Of a stretch of 64,000 nt of DNA, positions 58,946 through 64,000 are shown in pieces. Origin of the DNA: Hymenobacter crusticola (lineage in GTDB: Bacteria; Bacteroidota; Bacteroidia; Cytophagales; Hymenobacteraceae); NCBI RefSeq assembly GCF_002154225.1, contig NZ_MTSE01000012.1, positions 1-64,000 on the forward strand. The letters run 5' to 3'. A program made the translations under genes and the position numbers. The first letter of the stretch is position 1. Each line of letters starts with the position of its first letter. A model generated the notes under the pieces. It made no database searches. It saw nothing but the letters and a program-made list of their open reading frames with translations, and was not told the origin of the DNA.

Positions 58946-59167
58946 CCCCGCTTTCATCAGCGGGCACGCGTGCACCTTCTTGAGCTAGCTTTAGAACAGC
59001 GTGTCTTACTTCTTTGCTCATACCTACCAAGAGGCCTCTGCGCTTCTGAAAAGGCGCCCGGCTCTCCCGATTATACCAGAGTAATAGACAAGCCGCGCCG
59101 CCCGGTTGCTTCAACGGTGATTATCCCAGGCGAAACGGTTGCGGCGGGCGCACGGCCAAGCTGCCGC

Positions 59168-60748
59168 TCAATGCGCACGCTTCGGTATATACACCTGAAA
59201 CGTGGATCCAACGCCCAGCTCACTTTGCACCTCGACCCGGCCACCTAGGTTTTCCACAATTTTCTTGACGGTATAGAGCCCTAGGCCCGAGCCTTCGACA
59301 TGATTGTGAAACCGCCGAAACAAAGTAAACAAGGCGACCTGCTGGTCGGATGTCAAGCCTAGGCCATTGTCTTGTACACACAAGCACCACCACCCTTCCT
59401 GGTCCTGGCAGCTCAGGCACACGAGCGGTTGCCGCTCGGGATGGTGGTATTTCAGGGCATTACTGATCAGGTTGTAGAGCACCGAGCGCAGGCTCTTGGC
59501 CGGAATAGCTACGATGGGGCAGGCGGCGACATCCACTGCTAATTGCCCCCCGGTTTGCTGCAAGGCGGGCAGCAAATCTTGGCGCACGTCCGCTACCATA
59601 GCGGCCAACTCTATAGAATTGGCGGGGTTCGGAGCCTGGTGAAGTCGCAGCACCTCGCTGAGTTGCCCTAGGGTCCGCTGAAAGCGCGTCACGGCCTCCT
59701 CCATCATTCCGAGCAGCGGCCGGGCAGCCGTATCGGGCTGGTCGGCTAGTGTTTCCCCTAGCGCTTGCACGAGCCCTTCCAAGTTGTTGATGGGCGCCTT
59801 CAGGTCGTGGGTGGCCATATAAACGAAGCTGTCGAGGTCGGCATTCACACGCGTGAGTTGCTGGTTCAGCGCCTGCACCTGCTGGCGCGCCAGCACTTGC
59901 TCGCTTACATCAAAGGCAAACACGAACACGCCGTCTACTTGCTGCTGCGCATTGTAGCGCGCCTGAAACGTATGATTGAAGTACCGTTGTGCCGGCTCGC
60001 TATCTGCCATACGCGTCAAAGTCACAGGCATTTCCTGATCCTGGTGGGTTTTGCCGGTGCGGTACACCTGTTGCAGACGCTCCCACACGACACTGCCCTG
60101 AAACTCGGGTACTGCTTCTAGCAACGGCTTACCAAGCAGCGCCCGATCCGGGAACAGCTGCTGGTAACTGGGGTTAACGAGTTCATACACAAGCGTGGGC
60201 CCCTGCAGCAAGCACATGGCCGCCGGTGCTTGCAACACGAGCTGACTGAGCCGCAGCCGTTCCTGCTCGGCTACGAGCAATGCCTCCTGCTCCCGGCCCT
60301 GTGACTGTTGCAGGGCCCGCTGCGCCTGCACCTCCTGCGTGACGTTGACGGAGCTGTGAATAATATACTGCAACTGGCCCTGGGCATCAAACACGGGCGT
60401 ATTGCGCGGCAACCAGTGGCGTTCCACAAAGTGCCCTGGTCGTTCGGGGTCGAGTACATCGTAGTGTTGCAGCGCCATCTGGTGGGGCTGGCCCGTGGCG
60501 ATAACGTGCTCCAGGGAGGTGCGCCAGTTGCGCACGGCATGGGCTTGAGGAGCGGCCGGGTTGTCAGGAAAAGCGTCGAACAAATAGCGCCCCACCAACT
60601 CGTCGCGTCGTTTCAGCGTGTCGGCTAAGTAGGCGTTGCTAGCCGTGAGAATCACTAGCTCGGGCGAGACCACAATGTACGAATCGGGGACGGTTTCCAG
60701 CGCGCGTAGTTGCTGAGCAAGGGAGGCGCTAGGGTCGGTAGCAGACAT
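59168..60748 (-). CDS. PAS-domain histidine kinase
   Basis: A 526-residue soluble kinase starting at ATG 60748 (MSATDPSASLAQQLRALETVPDSYIVVSPELVIL). Two PAS domains (about 10-145 and 160-295, the latter with LVYELVNPSYQQLFPDRALLGKPLLEAVPEF) lead to LDSFVYMATHDLKAPINNLEGLVQAL, the phospho-acceptor, and an ATPase with LYNLISNALKYHHP, VQDNGLGLTSDQQ and GSGLGLYTVKKIVENLGGRVEV. No membrane segment. Upstream on the same strand are a single-domain response regulator and a second multi-PAS kinase, and a stable hairpin separates them. Confidence 0.92.
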   Translation of the reverse strand: MSATDPSASLAQQLRALETVPDSYIVVSPELVILTASNAYLADTLKRRDELVGRYLFDAFPDNPAAPQAHAVRNWRTSLEHVIATGQPHQMALQHYDVLDPERPGHFVERHWLPRNTPVFDAQGQLQYIIHSSVNVTQEVQAQRALQQSQGREQEALLVAEQERLRLSQLVLQAPAAMCLLQGPTLVYELVNPSYQQLFPDRALLGKPLLEAVPEFQGSVVWERLQQVYRTGKTHQDQEMPVTLTRMADSEPAQRYFNHTFQARYNAQQQVDGVFVFAFDVSEQVLARQQVQALNQQLTRVNADLDSFVYMATHDLKAPINNLEGLVQALGETLADQPDTAARPLLGMMEEAVTRFQRTLGQLSEVLRLHQAPNPANSIELAAMVADVRQDLLPALQQTGGQLAVDVAACPIVAIPAKSLRSVLYNLISNALKYHHPERQPLVCLSCQDQEGWWCLCVQDNGLGLTSDQQVALFTLFRRFHNHVEGSGLGLYTVKKIVENLGGRVEVQSELGVGSTFQVYIPKRAH

Positions 60749-60842
60749 AAGGAAGGAAAACAAAGCCCGTGAGAAAGAGACTAGCCAACGCCCAACTCGG
60801 ACCACCTTTAGGCGTTTGGCAGGCCTAGTAATGGTCAGGTTT

Positions 60843-60873
60843 CCAAGACCTAGCTTGTTAAGCTAGGTCTTGG
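60843..60873. terminator. Hairpin after the response regulator gene
   Basis: CCAAGACCTAGCTT, 3-nt loop, AAGCTAGGTCTTGG: perfect 14-bp stem. It lies between the response regulator (stop at 60905) and the downstream kinase gene. There is no long T-run. Probably a partial terminator or processing site. Confidence 0.6.
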
Positions 60874-60904
60874 GGCGCCCGTTGTTGCCGAGTAGCAGCA
60901 CAGG

Positions 60905-61312
60905 CTAGCGCGCAAAGTGCTGCGTCAGCAAATCCGTCACCTTTTCCTTGGTCAGGGGCTTGTTGAGAAAGCCGGCAATGGGTAGCTCCTGCGCCCGGGC
61001 CAAGTCGATGGGGTGCAGGGAGGTAGTGAGCATCACAATGACAATGGCCGACTGCTGGGCCAGCGGCATTTGCACGTATGCTTCCAGGAAAGCCAGCCCG
61101 TTGAGCACGGGCATATTCATATCCAGCAAAATGAGCCGGGGGCAGGTCGAATCAGTGTTATGACAGGTTTGGGCGAGCGTACGCAGGGCCTGCTCGCCAT
61201 TTTCGGCTATAAGTACCTGCTCGGTCACCCCCATGCGCTGAAGCAAGAGCTTGTTGAGAAAATTGGTGGTGGGGTCGTCATCGACCAGCAACACACTTGC
61301 TAAGGCAGACAT
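60905..61312 (-). CDS. Single-domain response regulator
   Basis: A 135-residue CheY/Rcp-like REC protein: VLLVDDDPTTNFLNKLLLQRMG, phospho-Asp in LILLDMNMPVLNGLAFL, Thr in IVIVMLTTSLHP, and Lys in IAGFLNKPLTKEK. There is no output domain, so it acts by phosphorelay or protein contact. It lies 17 bases after the upstream multi-PAS kinase gene, which is its probable kinase. Confidence 0.93.
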   Translation of the reverse strand: MSALASVLLVDDDPTTNFLNKLLLQRMGVTEQVLIAENGEQALRTLAQTCHNTDSTCPRLILLDMNMPVLNGLAFLEAYVQMPLAQQSAIVIVMLTTSLHPIDLARAQELPIAGFLNKPLTKEKVTDLLTQHFAR

Positions 61313-61329
61313 ATAGCGGGGATAAGTAC

Positions 61330-63945
61330 TTAGATAGGAAAGGTAACGGTGAAGGTGGTACCTACGTTCGGCTGGCTGGCCACGGCGATGGTGCCGCCGC
61401 CATTCTCCAGCAGCCGCTTGGTGATGTACAGGCCGACGCCGGTGCCCTCCACGTGGGTATGCAGGCGCTGAAACAGGCCGAAGAGCTGGCGCTGTTGCAG
61501 CACGCTCATGCCCAGGCCATTATCTTGCACTGTGAACACTACTGCCGTGGGCCCTGGCTCCGCCCGCACCTGCACCACAGAGGGACGGTCCAGGGCGCGG
61601 TATTTCACGGCGTTGCTGAGCAAATTATAGACGATGCTGCGCAGATTGGCCGGCGAGAAAGAAACCACCAGGTCGGGGGCTACCTCGACCGTCAGCTGGG
61701 TGCCTGCCTCGGCAAGCACCGGGGCTAGGTCGAGGCGAATGTTCTCCACCACCGCCGCGAGAACTACCGGCTCGGCGGGCCCCGCGTGGGCTAGTTGCAG
61801 GCGCGAAATGTCGGTGAGCTGGCCGATGGTGAAACGGAAGCGGGCCACCGTGGTGTCAAATAAACCGAGCAAGTGGGTTACTAGCGCGTCTTGCTGCACC
61901 GCCGCGGGCAGCGTGTCGCGCAGAGCTAGGCCAATGCTTTCGATGTTGGTGATGGGAGCTTTTAGGTCGTGGGAGGCCGTGTACACGAACGTGTCCAGGT
62001 CCACGTTGGTGCGCGTGAGTTGGGTGTTGCTCTCGTTCAGATCTTCGTTGGTAGCCGTGAGTTCTTCGTTGATGGCGGCTAGCTCCTCGTTTAGGGTTTG
62101 TACCTGCTGGCGGGCCTGTACCTGTTCGGTTACTTCCATCACAAACGCCAGAATGCCGTTGATACCGCCCTGCTCGTCGCGCCGGGCCTGGTAGACGATG
62201 GTAAAGTAGCGGTCCTCCAGCTCGGCACTGCCGTCGGCGCGGGCCACGGGGACGAGCAGCTCTTGCTCCTGCTGCGTTTCGCCCGTTTTGTACACGTGGC
62301 GGAGCAGGGTTTCCACGTTGGTAGCGGCCATTTCGGGAAACACGTCAAAAAAGCGCCGTCCGACCAACTGCCGGTCAGGTACCATCCACTGGTAGCTGGC
62401 GTTGTGAAACTCATACACGAAGTCAGGTCCGGACTGGATGGCGATGCCGATGGGCGCCTGCTCAAACACGTTTGTGAGCAACCGCTGCTGCGCTTCGCGC
62501 TCCTGCCGGGCCAGCACCTGCTCCGTGACGTCGAAGGCAAAAATAGAGATGCCCGCTATTTGGCCGGCCTCGCGGTAGGCTTGGAAGGTGAAGTTGAAAT
62601 AGATCGTACGCGGTAGCTGACCCACGGCCGGCGTCGGCGTAAACGGCAGCTCGTCACCGAAAAACGTTTCGCCAGTCTGGTACACCTGGTCGAGCAACTT
62701 GTCAAAGCCTTGCGCCACCGCCTCGGGTAAGGCCGTAACATAGTCTAGGCCCACCAAGGGACGGCCTGCGAAGAGCTGTTGGTAGGCGGGGTTGACATAC
62801 TCGAAGCGGTGCCCCGGGGAACGGAGCAGCGCCACGGCGGCGGGGGCTTGCTCAAACACTTCATAAAAAGCCTCGCGCTCAGCTACTTGACGCTGAGCGG
62901 CAGCTAGCATGTCGGCTTGCAGAGCAAGGGCGGCCTGCGTGCGCTCGGCCACACGCTCTTCTAGTTCTTGGTTGAGTTGCCGCAGTTGCTGCTGCGTCTC
63001 GCCGAGCGTGGCGTTGGCCGTTAGGTATTCCTCGTTGCTGACATACAATTCTTCGTTGATGGCCGCGAGTTCCTCGTTGAGTGCCTGCACCTGCTGGCGC
63101 GCGCGCACCTGGTCGGTTACTTCAATTGCCGAGGCGATGAGGCCCGTAATGTGACCTAGCTCATCGTAGGCAGGCTGGTAGCTGATGTTGAAGTAGCCCT
63201 GATAAGGCTGGTGGGCCTGCTCGATGTGGACGAGCAGCTCCCGGAAATAATACGGCTCTCCCGTTTGCAGCACGCCCGCAAACACGGCTTCAAAGCCCTG
63301 ACCTACTAAGTCGGGTAAGGCCTCGAAGTGCGGGCGCCCTATAATCTGGTCGAGGGGGCGACCCCAAATCTGCCCCATGCGAGTATTGGCCAACTCTACC
63401 ACGAACGCGGGGCCGCGCAAGCGAGCGAGGGCGATAGGCGCTTGGGCGAAAATACGCTGCAGCTCTGCGCGCTGCGCTTCGGCCTCGGCACGGGCGGCTT
63501 GCTCGCGGGCTTGACTCCTGCGCAAAGCCTCCGCCGCCACAGATTGTTGCTCGGCCGTGTCGGAGAAACTTACCAGCAACAGCTCGCCGCTGCGCTGGGC
63601 CGAGAGCAGAAAGAAGTTGTCGAGCCCGTCGTAAGAGTAGTTTACTTCATATTGCCCAGGCTGGTCCGACAGAAACGTATCGCGATAGAAAGCAAAGATG
63701 CCCGTATCCAACGAGTTAGGATACAAGGTGCGAAACGTCTCGACGGGTTGAGCGGGCAAGCGGAGCATGCGCTGCGCCGCGGGGTTGAGCTGCACATAAG
63801 CGAGGTCCACGAGTTCACCGCTTTCTCCGGCCGCGTACACCGGGCGAAACAGAATAATCCCCGTCAGCGAAACCGCGAGCAGGGAGTGCAGCAGCTCGTG
63901 GCTAGCGACGAGGTCGGCCGGAAAGCCGACGGAGGAAGGAGACAT
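61330..63945 (-). CDS. Large multi-PAS histidine kinase
   Basis: An 871-residue soluble sensor kinase. ATG 63945 begins MSPSSVGFPADLVASHELLHSLL. About four PAS domains follow (10-130, 150-280, 370-490, 500-625), each ending in a 'VTEQVxARQ' linker. Two copies of a coiled-coil linker ALNEELAAINEEL occur at about 290 and 635. The kinase core has FVYTASHDLKAPITNIESIG and ATPase motifs LYNLLSNAVKYRA, VQDNGLGMSVLQQRQLF and GTGVGLYITKRLLENGGGTI. No membrane spans; input is presumably a cytoplasmic ligand or redox cue. Co-transcribed with the single-domain REC protein. Confidence 0.93.
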   Translation of the reverse strand: MSPSSVGFPADLVASHELLHSLLAVSLTGIILFRPVYAAGESGELVDLAYVQLNPAAQRMLRLPAQPVETFRTLYPNSLDTGIFAFYRDTFLSDQPGQYEVNYSYDGLDNFFLLSAQRSGELLLVSFSDTAEQQSVAAEALRRSQAREQAARAEAEAQRAELQRIFAQAPIALARLRGPAFVVELANTRMGQIWGRPLDQIIGRPHFEALPDLVGQGFEAVFAGVLQTGEPYYFRELLVHIEQAHQPYQGYFNISYQPAYDELGHITGLIASAIEVTDQVRARQQVQALNEELAAINEELYVSNEEYLTANATLGETQQQLRQLNQELEERVAERTQAALALQADMLAAAQRQVAEREAFYEVFEQAPAAVALLRSPGHRFEYVNPAYQQLFAGRPLVGLDYVTALPEAVAQGFDKLLDQVYQTGETFFGDELPFTPTPAVGQLPRTIYFNFTFQAYREAGQIAGISIFAFDVTEQVLARQEREAQQRLLTNVFEQAPIGIAIQSGPDFVYEFHNASYQWMVPDRQLVGRRFFDVFPEMAATNVETLLRHVYKTGETQQEQELLVPVARADGSAELEDRYFTIVYQARRDEQGGINGILAFVMEVTEQVQARQQVQTLNEELAAINEELTATNEDLNESNTQLTRTNVDLDTFVYTASHDLKAPITNIESIGLALRDTLPAAVQQDALVTHLLGLFDTTVARFRFTIGQLTDISRLQLAHAGPAEPVVLAAVVENIRLDLAPVLAEAGTQLTVEVAPDLVVSFSPANLRSIVYNLLSNAVKYRALDRPSVVQVRAEPGPTAVVFTVQDNGLGMSVLQQRQLFGLFQRLHTHVEGTGVGLYITKRLLENGGGTIAVASQPNVGTTFTVTFPI

Positions 63946-64000
63946 AGGAAGCAAACAATATGGATGACCTAAGGTACCACATTAAGCTTGCCTCCTGCAG

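Overview
The window looks like chromosomal DNA from a high-GC Bacteroidota, most likely Hymenobacter or a close relative (family-level inference). The reasons are a SusC/SusD pair with a FecI/FecR-type sigma/anti-sigma system, type III glutamine synthetase, PorT-like outer-membrane barrels, promoters with the Bacteroidota -7 element (TAnnTTTG and the variant nACCTTTG), and a tRNA gene without encoded CCA. I see no insertion sequence, phage, integrase or CRISPR array.

Layout. 0-3 kb (minus): nitrogen assimilation, with an AT-rich porin gene, amtB and the 5' end of glnN. 4-8.6 kb: GH115 alpha-glucuronidase and an amidohydrolase. 8.8-24.6 kb: an ECF sigma gene, an AraC/SDR pair lying between it and its likely anti-sigma (FecR) gene, then SusC, SusD, a DUF5689 lipoprotein, a calcineurin-type phosphatase, a glycerophosphodiester phosphodiesterase and a beta-propeller/phosphoesterase fusion. 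I read this as a phosphodiester-scavenging locus. 24.8-28.8 kb: NodB deacetylase, GT2 glycosyltransferase, TatD, asparaginase and tRNA-Ser(GGA). 29-30.6 kb: a barrel protein and a small lipoprotein.

31-58 kb is the most interesting part. It holds four short Crp/Fnr-family regulators, two large two-component proteins and many oxidoreductases: TlpA, pirin, an F420-reductase-like gene with a frameshift, SDRs, quinone reductase, LLM flavin oxidoreductase, and a REC-thioredoxin-reductase fusion with its own kinase and a UBP zinc finger. Six promoters here (four forward, two reverse) carry an FNR-type palindrome, cTTGAY-N4-RTCAAg, centred exactly 34 bp from the centre of the -7 element. That is the geometry of class II activation. 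Three of the four regulators carry an ETLSR recognition helix suited to TTGA half-sites. The fourth has QSLSR and lies next to a differently spelled box at the same 34-bp spacing. I propose a locally encoded Crp/Fnr-controlled redox regulon.

54.6-64 kb: GH9 cellulase, two small membrane proteins, a Crp/Fnr gene, a barrel protein and two PAS histidine kinases flanking a single-domain response regulator.

Seven long intergenic inverted repeats (arms of 22-45 bp, several perfect, belonging to several sequence families) punctuate the window; one splits susC from susD. Most proposed starts were moved inward from the longest frame to a start that gives a signal peptide or a conserved N-terminus.
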